Source: Clostridium mediterraneense (GTDB lineage Bacteria > Bacillota > Clostridia > Clostridiales > Clostridiaceae). Taken from it: a stretch of 45,749 bases of DNA. Numbering within the stretch: the stretch's first letter is position 1; each line of letters begins with the position of its first letter. The stretch is from NCBI RefSeq assembly GCF_900091705.1, contig NZ_LT594785.1, forward strand, positions 79,890-125,638, written 5' to 3'. Positions 7,315 to 15,540 of this stretch are shown here, in pieces. A model generated the notes under the pieces. That model worked only from the letters and a program-made list of their open reading frames with translations. It had not been told where the DNA came from and did not search any database. Made by a program: the position numbers and the translations under genes.

Positions 7315-10300
7315 TTATGAAATTATAAAGTTTGCTTTACTTCCTTTAAATTCACTAGCTGTTACTTCAAGTCTTGCATCTACTCTTTCCTTAAGTTCTG
7401 TAACATGAGATATTATTCCTACAAGTCTTCCCCCCTTTTGTAGATTTAATAAACATTCAATAGCATTATCTAATGATTCAGGATCAAGTGTTCCAAAACC
7501 TTCATCAACAAACATAGTATCTATAGATATTCCACCTGCATAACTTTGTATAACATCTGCAAGTCCTAAAGCAAGTGATAGAGCTGCTTTAAAGCTTTCT
7601 CCACCTGAAAGTGAATTTATTCCTCTAATACTTCCTGTATTATTATCAAAGACTTCTAGTTCAAGTCCTTTTCTACCATTACCTTTTCCTTCACTTTCTT
7701 TTCTCTTTAGATGGAATCTACCATTAGTCATTTTATCAAGTCTTTGATTAGCCATTAAAATAATTTCATCAAAATATGAAGTTAAAATATAACTTTCAAA
7801 GCTTACTTTTTTATCATTCCCCTTATCTCCATTTGCTACACTACTAAGATGCGCAACATCTTTGTAGATATCTTCTTTATCTTTAATTTTTACTGTCACT
7901 TCTTTTATCTTATCTCTACAATCTTTATTATGAGTAACTCTATTTAATAATTTATTTATTTCATCAGCAAAGTTCTTATCCTTTAATTCTAAATCTAAAA
8001 TTTTATCTTTCAATATAGAAATTTCAGAATCAAGTTTTTCCTTATCTTTTACTTCTACTTCTTCTAATCTTTCTTTACTTTTTTCTAATAAAGCTTCATA
8101 TGCTTTTAAGTTTTCATAATAAGATTTTATTCTATTTTCTATAAGCTCTAAGTTATCCACAGCCAAAGCAGTCTTATAGTTATCCACAGAAATAAATCCT
8201 TCTAAGTTTAAACTGTTTATAAATTCTTTCTCTAAGTTATCCACAAGTTCTTTAACTTTAGATAATTCATTTTCTGCTATTTGTCTTGCCTTAGATGAAG
8301 CTGAATATTTTTCATTTAAATCAAAATAATTTTTCTCTGCATCATCAAGAGATTTTTTAAGTTTTTCTAAAAGCTCAATATTAGAATTCTTTTCTTTTAC
8401 TATAAGATTCTTATCTCTAAGATTTTCTGGTACTTGTTTTTCTATATTACTAAGAGATTCTTTTGCTGCTGAAATATCTGAACTAAGCCTTAATTTATTT
8501 TCTAAAACTCTTTCATTAGAAATAGTAAGCTCTTTTATGCTTTGCTTAACTAATTCAAGTTCTTTTTGCTTTGCTTCTAATAACTTAACTTCAGCTTCTA
8601 TTTCCTTATATTCATTTCTTTTCTTTTCAACAAGAGAACTCATCTTAATGCCATTATCCTGGACAAGAATTCTTTGCTTATTTTCACTAAGTTTAAAGAA
8701 ATCTTCTGATAAAATATCTAATATTTCTTTTGCACTAGGATAAATTGTATTCTCATAAAACTTTTCTATTTCATTATTAAGTAGCTTTAATTCTGTAAAT
8801 CCTTCATCTCTTTTTTTACTTTCAGCATCAAATTTTACTTTTAACTTTTCAAGTTCATCTTCTGTTGGAACATTATCTTGCATTTTTGCCTTATTTGGAT
8901 GTTCTGTTGAACCACAAACTGGACAATTCTCTCCATCTATTAGCATTTGTGCTAATATACCAGCTTGCCCACTTCTAAATAAATCATCTGCTTCTTCATA
9001 TATTTTCTTTGCATCTTTATAAGATTTATCAATAAGCTTAAACTCTTCAGCCTTTTTATCATGATCCATCTTTTTATATCTAACATTTTCATAGTTATTA
9101 AATAAAGTTTTAAGTTTATCAGCATTTGCTCTTGCTTCCTTACCTTCATAAATAAGCTTCTCCATCTTAGCTTTTGCATCTCTAAACTTTTCAATATAAA
9201 CTTCTAATTCTTCTTTATCTTTTTCACTTTTAGTAAGAAGAGTTTTTACTCTATTAATTTCTTTATCTAAGATTTGTAGCTCTCTTTCAAGATTTTGAAC
9301 TGCTTTAAGTTTTATATCATATTCAGACACTATTTGTTCTTGCTTTTTAAGTTCTTCAATTTTAATATTTAAAGCTTCAATCTTAGTTTTATTTAGCTTT
9401 TCTTGTTCTAATAACTCCTTAGCTTTTACTAAAGAATCTTTAAGCTCTTTTTCTTTTAAAGTATAATTCTTTAAATCTTCTTCCCTTTGAAGCATATCTT
9501 TCTTAGAATTATTTAATTTATCTTCTACAACTTTTACTCTTTGAGCCTTACGTCCACTTTCAAGTTTCTTTTCAAATTCATTTACTTGATTTATCTTAGC
9601 TAAATGTTCTTTAAGCTTTGAATCATTTTCTTCAAACTCTAATATAGATTTTTTATCAAGCTCAAATCTTCTTTTCTTCTCATCAAGTTCTTTAAGACTC
9701 TTCTTTAAACTTTCTTCCTCTTCTTTCATCCTAGTAGCTTCTTTTTTATCAGAATCTATAAAAACTTCTAAACTATCTAAAACTCTATTTATATCAACAT
9801 CTTCACTTTCTATAAGTGATTCTAAAAGGCTATTTTCATCTGCTTTAATTTGTCTTACATAAACATCTCTTTCAGTTTTGCTTCCCTTAAGTTCAGAAGC
9901 AAGAACTTTTGCTTTAGAAGTAAGCTTGTCTTGAATCTTATTAAAGCTCTCTGTTCCAAATATTCTTCTAAATATTTTTTCTCTATCCCCAGAACTAGCC
10001 TTTAATAACTTTAAAAACTCTCCTTGTGGTAACATTACTATTTGTCTAAATTGATCTTTATCTACACCTAAAATTTCTTTGATTCTTTCATCAACATCTT
10101 TAATTCTAGTTAAAGGCTTTTCACCATCTGGAAGATATAATTCAACTGCTGCAAGTTCTTTTTTTAATCCATCACCTTTTTTCTTATTTAGCATTTGCTC
10201 TGGATTTCTTATTATTTTATATATTTTCCCTCTAAGTTCAAACTCAAGTTCAACATATGTTTTAACAGAACCATCTGCATAATCACTTCTAAGTGAGGTA

Positions 10301-10488
10301 ACATCTCTAAAATCACCTGATGGAGAACCATATAAAGCATAACTCACTGCATCAAAAATAGTAGTCTTTCCAGCCCCTGTTTTACCTGTAACAAGAAAAA
10401 TATTTCTTCCATTAAGCTTTGTAAAATCTATTTCCTGCTTATCTGCATAATTAGCAAAAGCACTCAAAGTTAATTTTAATGGCTTCAT
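7315..10488 (-). CDS. sbcC: SbcC, ATPase subunit of the SbcCD nuclease
   Basis: 1057 residues, a Rad50-type SMC protein. N-terminal Walker A GKTGAGKT (35-42); long coiled coils (~180-500 and ~540-850, very rich in Lys/Glu/Leu); the zinc hook CPVC at 522-525; and a C-terminal half with the signature LSGGESFKAALSLALGLADV and Walker B TMFVDEGFGTLDPE. With SbcD it clips hairpins and protein-blocked double-strand ends in the cytoplasm. Length is usual for the family. Its ATG directly follows the sbcD stop with no gap, so the pair is coupled. The coding sequence carries three perfect DnaA-box sequences (see separate entry). Confidence 0.97.
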   Translation of the reverse strand: MKPLKLTLSAFANYADKQEIDFTKLNGRNIFLVTGKTGAGKTTIFDAVSYALYGSPSGDFRDVTSLRSDYADGSVKTYVELEFELRGKIYKIIRNPEQMLNKKKGDGLKKELAAVELYLPDGEKPLTRIKDVDERIKEILGVDKDQFRQIVMLPQGEFLKLLKASSGDREKIFRRIFGTESFNKIQDKLTSKAKVLASELKGSKTERDVYVRQIKADENSLLESLIESEDVDINRVLDSLEVFIDSDKKEATRMKEEEESLKKSLKELDEKKRRFELDKKSILEFEENDSKLKEHLAKINQVNEFEKKLESGRKAQRVKVVEDKLNNSKKDMLQREEDLKNYTLKEKELKDSLVKAKELLEQEKLNKTKIEALNIKIEELKKQEQIVSEYDIKLKAVQNLERELQILDKEINRVKTLLTKSEKDKEELEVYIEKFRDAKAKMEKLIYEGKEARANADKLKTLFNNYENVRYKKMDHDKKAEEFKLIDKSYKDAKKIYEEADDLFRSGQAGILAQMLIDGENCPVCGSTEHPNKAKMQDNVPTEDELEKLKVKFDAESKKRDEGFTELKLLNNEIEKFYENTIYPSAKEILDILSEDFFKLSENKQRILVQDNGIKMSSLVEKKRNEYKEIEAEVKLLEAKQKELELVKQSIKELTISNERVLENKLRLSSDISAAKESLSNIEKQVPENLRDKNLIVKEKNSNIELLEKLKKSLDDAEKNYFDLNEKYSASSKARQIAENELSKVKELVDNLEKEFINSLNLEGFISVDNYKTALAVDNLELIENRIKSYYENLKAYEALLEKSKERLEEVEVKDKEKLDSEISILKDKILDLELKDKNFADEINKLLNRVTHNKDCRDKIKEVTVKIKDKEDIYKDVAHLSSVANGDKGNDKKVSFESYILTSYFDEIILMANQRLDKMTNGRFHLKRKESEGKGNGRKGLELEVFDNNTGSIRGINSLSGGESFKAALSLALGLADVIQSYAGGISIDTMFVDEGFGTLDPESLDNAIECLLNLQKGGRLVGIISHVTELKERVDARLEVTASEFKGSKANFIIS
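8151..8245. repeat. Three copies of AGTTATCCACA (perfect DnaA boxes) inside sbcC
   Basis: AGTTATCCACA occurs at 8151-8161, 8178-8188 and 8235-8245, all in the same orientation. Each contains TTATCCACA, the consensus DnaA box. On the coding strand they encode the tripeptide Val-Asp-Asn at residues 749, 768 and 777, each time with the GTG valine codon. Confidence 0.6.
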
Positions 10489-11670
10489 TTAAATTTCTCC
10501 CTCCACTTCTTCAATAATTTTTGAAACAATATTCTCTCTTTCACTTGATAACTCTGTTTGAGTAACATTTTCATAAAAATCTTTGAAAAGCTCTATCTTT
10601 GATTTTTCTCTTTGAGCTTTATTAACTTCAATCATTTTAAAATCAAGGGTTTTATCAACTGCTCTTTTTAATCCCATAATATTAGGATATACAGCTCTAA
10701 GACTTGCCATTGGTTCATGAAGTTCTCCCTCATCTGTTAAATAAGCAAAAATGTAATCATTTATATTACTATTTTTATAAAATTCTTTATTTATAAGTTC
10801 TTCTAAATTTCCTTTAATGCTTCTCATATCTCTTGTTGGAGCAAGAGGCTTTAATTCAATTTTTATATCATCTTCTGAAATATCTACAAAAGTTAAACTC
10901 TTCTTATGATTTTCTTCTGAAAATGAATATTTAAGTGGTGAACCTGAATATCTCACTCTATCACTTCCAATTTTTTGAGCTCCATGTAAATGTCCAAGTG
11001 CCACATAATCAAATCCATCAAAAACTCTAGCTGAAATAATATCAGTTCCCCCCATACTTAAAGGTCTTTCAGAATCACTAAGTTCAAGTCCACTTTCTTT
11101 TAAAATTTCATCTCTTGATTTATTTTCTCTATCTGCAAGATTACTTATATATCCATGGGCAACAATAACAGCTTTTCTGCTTCTATCTCTATTTAAATTA
11201 ATTTCGCTTGTAATTTTTTGCATAGCTTCTTCATGAGTCTTTATATCATTATCCTCATAAATATGTCTAACTAAAGCTGGATCACAATAAGGTATTAAAT
11301 AAAAATCTGTATCTTTTATAGTTACAGGTTTAATATTTCTTTTAAGCTCTCCTTCTATATATAAACCTTGTTTTTGAAGTAGTGAACTAGCAAAAGAAAG
11401 TCTCTCTCCACTATCATGATTACCTGATATAGCTATTATAGGTATTCCAAGTTCTAATACTATCTTGCTAAAATACTCATTTAAAAGTTCAACAGCTTTA
11501 GCAGGTGGAACACTTCTATCATATAAATCTCCTGCAATAACAAGAGCATCTGGTTTTTCTTCATTTAATAAATCAACTAAATTATCTAAAATATATCTCT
11601 GATCATCCAGCATAGAAAATTCATTTACTACTTTTCCTATATGCCAATCTGCTGTATGAATAAATCTCAT
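10489..11670 (-). CDS. sbcD: SbcD, nuclease subunit of the SbcCD complex
   Basis: 393 residues, Mre11-type calcineurin-like phosphoesterase. Metal-site motifs in order: HTADWHIGK (D and H at the N-terminus), AGDLYDR, SGNHDSGERL, AHGYI and LGHLHG. A C-terminal capping region follows. I place the start at the ATG at 11670 because GAGGTGG lies 5-6 nt upstream; the in-frame GTG nine bases earlier is part of that ribosome binding site. With SbcC it forms an ATP-dependent double-strand exonuclease and single-strand endonuclease. Confidence 0.97.
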   Translation of the reverse strand: MRFIHTADWHIGKVVNEFSMLDDQRYILDNLVDLLNEEKPDALVIAGDLYDRSVPPAKAVELLNEYFSKIVLELGIPIIAISGNHDSGERLSFASSLLQKQGLYIEGELKRNIKPVTIKDTDFYLIPYCDPALVRHIYEDNDIKTHEEAMQKITSEINLNRDRSRKAVIVAHGYISNLADRENKSRDEILKESGLELSDSERPLSMGGTDIISARVFDGFDYVALGHLHGAQKIGSDRVRYSGSPLKYSFSEENHKKSLTFVDISEDDIKIELKPLAPTRDMRSIKGNLEELINKEFYKNSNINDYIFAYLTDEGELHEPMASLRAVYPNIMGLKRAVDKTLDFKMIEVNKAQREKSKIELFKDFYENVTQTELSSERENIVSKIIEEVEGEI

Positions 11671-11731
11671 AACCTCCACCTCAACTTTACATAATTTCCT
11701 TATATTAATTATAACTTAATCTAATAAAAAA

Positions 11732-11757
11732 AGAGATAAATAACAATATTTATCTCT
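11732..11757 (-). terminator. Second intrinsic terminator, or attenuator, upstream of sbcD
   Basis: AGAGATAAATA / TATTTATCTCT perfect stem with a 4-nt loop followed on the minus strand by TTTTTTTATTAG. It lies between the ABC-operon terminator and the sbcD start. It could be a back-up terminator or sit in the sbcDC leader as an attenuator. Confidence 0.75.
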
Positions 11758-11784
11758 CCATTAACTTAAACTAATTAAAAAAAT

Positions 11785-11821
11785 AAAAATAGCTGTATCC
11801 TAAATAGATACAGCTATTTTT
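11785..11821 (-). terminator. Terminator of the MerR-linked ABC transporter operon
   Basis: AAAAATAGCTGTATC / GATACAGCTATTTTT with a 7-nt loop and a U-rich tail on the minus strand, touching the ATPase gene's stop. Confidence 0.95.
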
Positions 11822-11822
11822 A

Positions 11823-12509
11823 TTAATTATTTTTTTCGTCTTTTATAATCTTACCATCACTAACAGTAATAACTCTATCAGCTTTATCTGCTATTTTTTG
11901 ATCATGAGTTATGATTACAAAAGTTGTGTTAAATTTTTTATTTATATCTCTTAAAAGTTCATAAATATCATCTGTTGTCTTAGAATCTAAGTTACCTGTT
12001 GGTTCATCAGCTAGAACTATCTTTGGATTATTTATAAGAGCTCTTGCTATTGCCCCTCTTTGTTGTTGTCCTCCTGATAAATCAGTAGCCTTATTATTTT
12101 TAACCTTTGATAAATTTACTATTTCAAGTAATTCTTCTGCTCTATCTCTAATTTCCTTTGTTATCTTTTTACCTGATAACATATAAGGCATTAAGACATT
12201 TTCCATAACAGTAAATTCAGGTAATAAGTAATGGAATTGGAATATAAACCCTAAATCTTTATTTCTTACATCAGCAAGTTGATCCTTACTCATTTTATCT
12301 GTTCTATTTCCATTGATATATACTTCTCCACTTGTAGGTGAATCTAAAGTTCCAAGAATATTTAACATAGTACTTTTACCACTACCACTTTGCCCTATTA
12401 TTGAAACAAATTCTCCTTCTTCAACTTCTAGGTTAACATCAAATAAAACTTGTGTTTTAACTTTTTCACCATATATTTTGTTTATATTTTTTAATTGTAA
12501 AACGCTCAT
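11823..12509 (-). CDS. ABC transporter ATP-binding protein (MacB/LolD type)
   Basis: 228 residues. Walker A GQSGSGKS (39-46), Q-loop FQFHYLLPEFTVMENV, signature LSGGQQQRGAIARAL, Walker B IVLADEPTGNLDS and H-loop ITHDQ. The Y-LLPEF-T-MENV Q-loop segment and NLDS are typical of the LolD/MacB/FtsE-like group, whose partners are FtsX-fold permeases, as here. AGGAGGG ribosome binding site 5-6 nt before ATG. Eleven bases separate it from the upstream permease gene, so the two form one transporter. In Gram-positives such pairs export antimicrobial peptides or drugs or act in envelope stress; substrate unknown. Confidence 0.95.
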   Translation of the reverse strand: MSVLQLKNINKIYGEKVKTQVLFDVNLEVEEGEFVSIIGQSGSGKSTMLNILGTLDSPTSGEVYINGNRTDKMSKDQLADVRNKDLGFIFQFHYLLPEFTVMENVLMPYMLSGKKITKEIRDRAEELLEIVNLSKVKNNKATDLSGGQQQRGAIARALINNPKIVLADEPTGNLDSKTTDDIYELLRDINKKFNTTFVIITHDQKIADKADRVITVSDGKIIKDEKNN

Positions 12510-12520
12510 TTTCTGCCCTC

Positions 12521-13690
12521 CTAGTTATCTCTTATTATTTGCATTGGGTCTAACTTTAATGATTTAGTTGCTGCAAATACTGCTGCAAGTGTTGAAGCAA
12601 AGAATGCTATTATCATACTTATTACTATAAAAGCTGGATATAACTCATTTGTTACGATTGGTGCTCCATCTGAACTCTTTACAAAGTTTGCGAAGATTTC
12701 AAATAAGCCTACACCACAAATTCCACCAATTATTGCTCCTATAACTCCAAGAATTGACCCTTGATAGATAAATATCTTAGCAGCCTTAGAATTTTTAATT
12801 CCCATAGCTTTTAATATACCTATTTGCTTTGATTTTTGTAATACTGAAATAGCAAGAACTGATGCTATACTCATTGCTACAGAAATCATTATAAATACTT
12901 GTATTGTAAGACTTGATGAATTTTGTCCACTTAAAGCACTTAAAAGACTTTCATTTTGTGCTTTCCAGTTTGTTATCTTTAAATTACTACTTAAATCTGA
13001 CTTAATTCCATCTGCTATTACATTAGCATTAAATATGTCCTTACTATCTACTTTCATTTCGATTGAATTAACTTTTCCTTTTTCAGCAAACATTTGTTGT
13101 GCATATGAAAGGTCTGTAACTACCCAAGTATCATTTAATTGCGCAACCTTAAGATTTGCTATTCCACTTATCTTAACTTCTTTTACGTCTCTATTAGCTG
13201 CAGTAAACTTAAATGTATCTCCAACTTTTAAATCAAATTTCTTAGCAATTCCTTCACCTATTACAACTTCATTAGAATTGCTTGGTAAAGTACCTGATAT
13301 AAGGTCTTTCTTTACATCATAAATATTTTGACCATTTCCAAAATTCATACCTCTAACAAGAATTGATGAATCTACTCCATCTTCACTTATAAGGCCTGGT
13401 GTATCTAAAACTCCTGTAATTTCTGTTACCTTATTAGGATACTCTGATTTTATCTTATTTATAATTGCGTTATAATTATCAAATGTCTTTGATGAACCTT
13501 GCTCATCTGTAATTGTGATCTGTGAACTATTTCCTACAGTATTTTGAACCATATTATTTGCTACATTTTTTATTAATAGACCTAAAAAGATTTGAACTGT
13601 AACACCTAAAGCTATCCCTATAGCTATAAGAGTAGTTTGCACCTTGTTAGACTTTAAAAATCTAGCTGCAATCTTCAAGCTTATATTCAT
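12521..13690 (-). CDS. ABC transporter permease (FtsX/MacB fold)
   Basis: 389 residues. One N-terminal membrane helix (~20-40), a large extracellular domain (~45-265, beta-rich), and three C-terminal helices (around 265-290, 310-340 and 355-380), the MacB/LolC arrangement. It ends with TKSLKLDPMQIIRDN, the usual coupling tail of this family (A-LDP-x-E/Q-x-IR). It works with the ATPase just downstream. No separate membrane-fusion protein is encoded here, as is common in Firmicutes, where a two-gene transporter suffices. Confidence 0.93.
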   Translation of the reverse strand: MNISLKIAARFLKSNKVQTTLIAIGIALGVTVQIFLGLLIKNVANNMVQNTVGNSSQITITDEQGSSKTFDNYNAIINKIKSEYPNKVTEITGVLDTPGLISEDGVDSSILVRGMNFGNGQNIYDVKKDLISGTLPSNSNEVVIGEGIAKKFDLKVGDTFKFTAANRDVKEVKISGIANLKVAQLNDTWVVTDLSYAQQMFAEKGKVNSIEMKVDSKDIFNANVIADGIKSDLSSNLKITNWKAQNESLLSALSGQNSSSLTIQVFIMISVAMSIASVLAISVLQKSKQIGILKAMGIKNSKAAKIFIYQGSILGVIGAIIGGICGVGLFEIFANFVKSSDGAPIVTNELYPAFIVISMIIAFFASTLAAVFAATKSLKLDPMQIIRDN

Positions 13691-13728
13691 TATAACTAAT
13701 CTCTCCTTTGTTTATTTACTATCGTTTG

Positions 13729-14079
13729 TTACTTTTCATTTTCTATATACTTTTTAATTACTTTTATATTCATATCTATTAATGATTGTGCATCTAAATC
13801 CTTTGTTGAATTCATATGAGCTATAAATCCATGTTTTTGTCCTGGATTTAATTCATCCTCACTCTTTACCCCAACACTTCTTAAGAATAAATCTGCATGA
13901 AGCTTTAAAGCTTCTTCCTTTGTTGGATTTGCTTCTTTTAAAGTAATTAATTCACTAAGCATTTCTTCATGCATAGCTCTAAGTGCTGACATATCTCTCT
14001 TTTCTTCAACATGTTTTTGATGCATTCCTTCATGTGCATTCATTACTATATCTTCAAATTTTTTATCCATACTAATCAT
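13729..14079 (-). CDS. Small His/Met-rich protein, first gene of the MerR-controlled operon
   Basis: 116 residues, soluble, mostly helical, no signal peptide and no cysteine. The N-terminal third has a dense His/Met pattern (HEGMHQKH around 16-23, then MSALRAMHEEM), and further His lie in LKLHADLF and HGFIAHM, so it could bind a metal or aromatic ligand; this is speculation. I do not recognise the family. It is the first gene downstream of a MerR-style promoter and 38 bases before the permease. ATG at 14079 has only a weak adjacent ribosome binding site, but AAGGAGGA lies ~52 nt upstream with a hairpin between (see separate entry). An alternative start is the ATG at 14070. Confidence 0.75.
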   Translation of the reverse strand: MISMDKKFEDIVMNAHEGMHQKHVEEKRDMSALRAMHEEMLSELITLKEANPTKEEALKLHADLFLRSVGVKSEDELNPGQKHGFIAHMNSTKDLDAQSLIDMNIKVIKKYIENEK

Positions 14080-14083
14080 ATAA

Positions 14084-14138
14084 TCTTAGATATTTTCAAT
14101 GTTATTTTTACTTTTTGTTTATCTAAGACTTCCTCCTT
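14084..14138 (-). promoter_or_regulatory. Leader hairpin separating a strong ribosome binding site from its start codon
   Basis: On the minus strand AAGGAGGA (14138-14131) is followed after two bases by TCTTAGATA (14128-14120), a 27-nt A-rich loop, TATCTAAGA (14092-14084), then TTAT and ATG (14079). If the 9-bp stem forms, the effective spacing from GGAGG to ATG is ~7 nt; unfolded it is over 50 nt. Confidence 0.6.
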
Positions 14139-14145
14139 GATTTAA

Positions 14146-14176
14146 AGTATAGATGTTTACCTTAGGTCAAGTTCAA
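14146..14176 (-). promoter_or_regulatory. MerR-type promoter with 19-bp spacer and central dyad
   Basis: On the minus strand -35 TTGAAC (14176-14171) and -10 TATACT (14151-14146) are 19 bp apart, the over-long spacing that MerR-family regulators correct by twisting DNA. The spacer holds the dyad ACCTAAGGT (14167-14159), the expected operator position. The predicted transcript starts around 14139, almost at the ribosome binding site. The MerR gene ends 20 bases upstream. Confidence 0.8.
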
Positions 14177-14195
14177 GTACTTTTTTAAATTTTTT

Positions 14196-14894
14196 TTATT
14201 TTTTTTCAGTTTCTATATAAATTCTAATAAATTCGATTAGATTTTCTATGTCCTTACTATTAACTCCTCTTAAATCTTCTGGTATTACATCAACTTCTTC
14301 AAGTACCTTTAAAAGTCTTTCAAGCCCATCTTCTCTTTCCTCCATATTATTAACACTAAGATTGAGCTTTTGTAATATCTCTATTTTTTTATCCTTTTTT
14401 CTAGTCTTAGAAAATTCAACTAATAAATCTAACATTATTTTATGATTTTCTCTATAAAACTCATCTATATTTTCCTTTACCCCATCTCTTTTCTTATGCT
14501 TACTTAATCTAAGAGAATTTATATCTTCTATAAGCACATCCCAATCTACTCTATCTGTCGCCTTTAAATTATTATCAACCATATCAAGTGATTCTCTAAT
14601 AACACTTAAATTTTTTATCTTTATATCAATAGCTCTTTTTTGTTTATTTATAAGTTCCTCAGTTTTTTCCTTATTATCTAAATCATATTCCTTAATTTCA
14701 GCTATAGAAAAACCTAAGAACTTAAGTCCTATTATCTTTTGTAAATTTTTAAAATCCTCATCTGTATAGAATCTATGTAAAGCTTCATTTTTATAACTTG
14801 GTTTTAAAAGTTCTATTTTATCGTAATATCTAAGGGTTCTCTCTGTAACTCCTGCCTTTTTAGCGAATTCATGTATTTTATAAAAATTACTCAT
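14196..14894 (-). CDS. MerR family transcriptional regulator
   Basis: 232 residues. The N-terminal ~70 residues are a MerR winged HTH (YKIHEFAKKAGVTERTLRYYDKIELLKP, wing RFYTDEDFKNLQKIIGLKFLGFSIAEIKE), then the dimerising coiled coil (~80-115). The C-terminal ~110 residues are helical and charged, without metal-binding cysteines, arguing for a drug- or small-molecule-type sensor rather than a metal sensor. ATG with AAGGAGGA 7 nt upstream. The adjacent downstream 19-bp-spacer promoter is its likely target and the MacB-type ABC operon the likely output. Confidence 0.92.
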   Translation of the reverse strand: MSNFYKIHEFAKKAGVTERTLRYYDKIELLKPSYKNEALHRFYTDEDFKNLQKIIGLKFLGFSIAEIKEYDLDNKEKTEELINKQKRAIDIKIKNLSVIRESLDMVDNNLKATDRVDWDVLIEDINSLRLSKHKKRDGVKENIDEFYRENHKIMLDLLVEFSKTRKKDKKIEILQKLNLSVNNMEEREDGLERLLKVLEEVDVIPEDLRGVNSKDIENLIEFIRIYIETEKK

Positions 14895-15053
14895 TTAGTT
14901 TTCCTCCTTAAGCAATATTATTTTCTATTATAAGCTATTTATTATGATATAAATTTGTCAATATATCTTAATTTAATAGGTTTTATTTTTAACTTTCTCT
15001 CTTATATAATTATCATTATAAATTATAGATAACAATGAAAGGAGTAAAAATTA

Positions 15054-15524
15054 ATGAAAAAAGCAGCTTATGTTTTTGGCTACTTAGGTTTCTTTTCCAC
15101 ATTCGTATTAGGATCATTCGAATTAATAATGATTTCAGTAAATTCATTTACAGTGATTACTCAGGCTGAATTATATTTATTTTTCTTAATCAATATATTT
15201 AGTCTTATTTTACTTATATTAACTTATTTAAATGATAACTACAAATCAATAAACTACTCATTTGATTTACATGCATTTAATCTACAAGATAGAAAAGTTG
15301 CTATAATATTCTTAATTATGAATATTGCATTAGTTTTTTTACTTCTAGATTCAAATTGTTATAATTCGGATAAAGACTTATTTATATTAAGATTACAGGA
15401 TTTTCTTAATACACCATCAGTTTACCTACCAATAATACCAAGTATTATTTCAGGTATACTATTTGTTATAAATAGTACAAAAAATAAATCTCATGTACTA
15501 AAAAAAAAGATGAGAGTTAGTTAA
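15054..15524 (+). CDS. Small membrane protein of unknown function
   Basis: 156 residues, ATG with GAAAGGAG at good spacing. Four hydrophobic segments (~5-27, 35-58, 82-99, 122-140), a polar loop between TM2 and TM3 and a basic C-terminal tail (KNKSHVLKKKMRVS). No family recognised. Its stop codon lies inside the terminator hairpin shared with pepT. Divergent from the MerR gene, but no shared operator is evident. Confidence 0.75.
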   Translation: MKKAAYVFGYLGFFSTFVLGSFELIMISVNSFTVITQAELYLFFLINIFSLILLILTYLNDNYKSINYSFDLHAFNLQDRKVAIIFLIMNIALVFLLLDSNCYNSDKDLFILRLQDFLNTPSVYLPIIPSIISGILFVINSTKNKSHVLKKKMRVS

Positions 15525-15539
15525 CTAACTCTCATCTTT
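15508..15539. terminator. Bidirectional terminator between the membrane protein gene and pepT
   Basis: Perfect 32-nt palindrome with arms AAGATGAGAGTTAGTT / AACTAACTCTCATCTT, A-run on the left and T-rich on the right. It contains the plus-strand gene's stop codon. Confidence 0.9.
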
Positions 15540-15540
15540 C

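Noticed and set aside
8952-9194. Short frames overlapping sbcC, serS, addA and others in alternative frames
   Set aside because: They are fully inside strongly supported genes and show no independent coding signals.
11671-11679. GTG as start of sbcD, and likewise GTG at 30540-30542 for addB and 37352-37354 for the DUF1667 gene
   Set aside because: In all three the GTG is part of a GAGGTG ribosome binding site 5-6 nt before an in-frame ATG that also fits the family N-terminus better.
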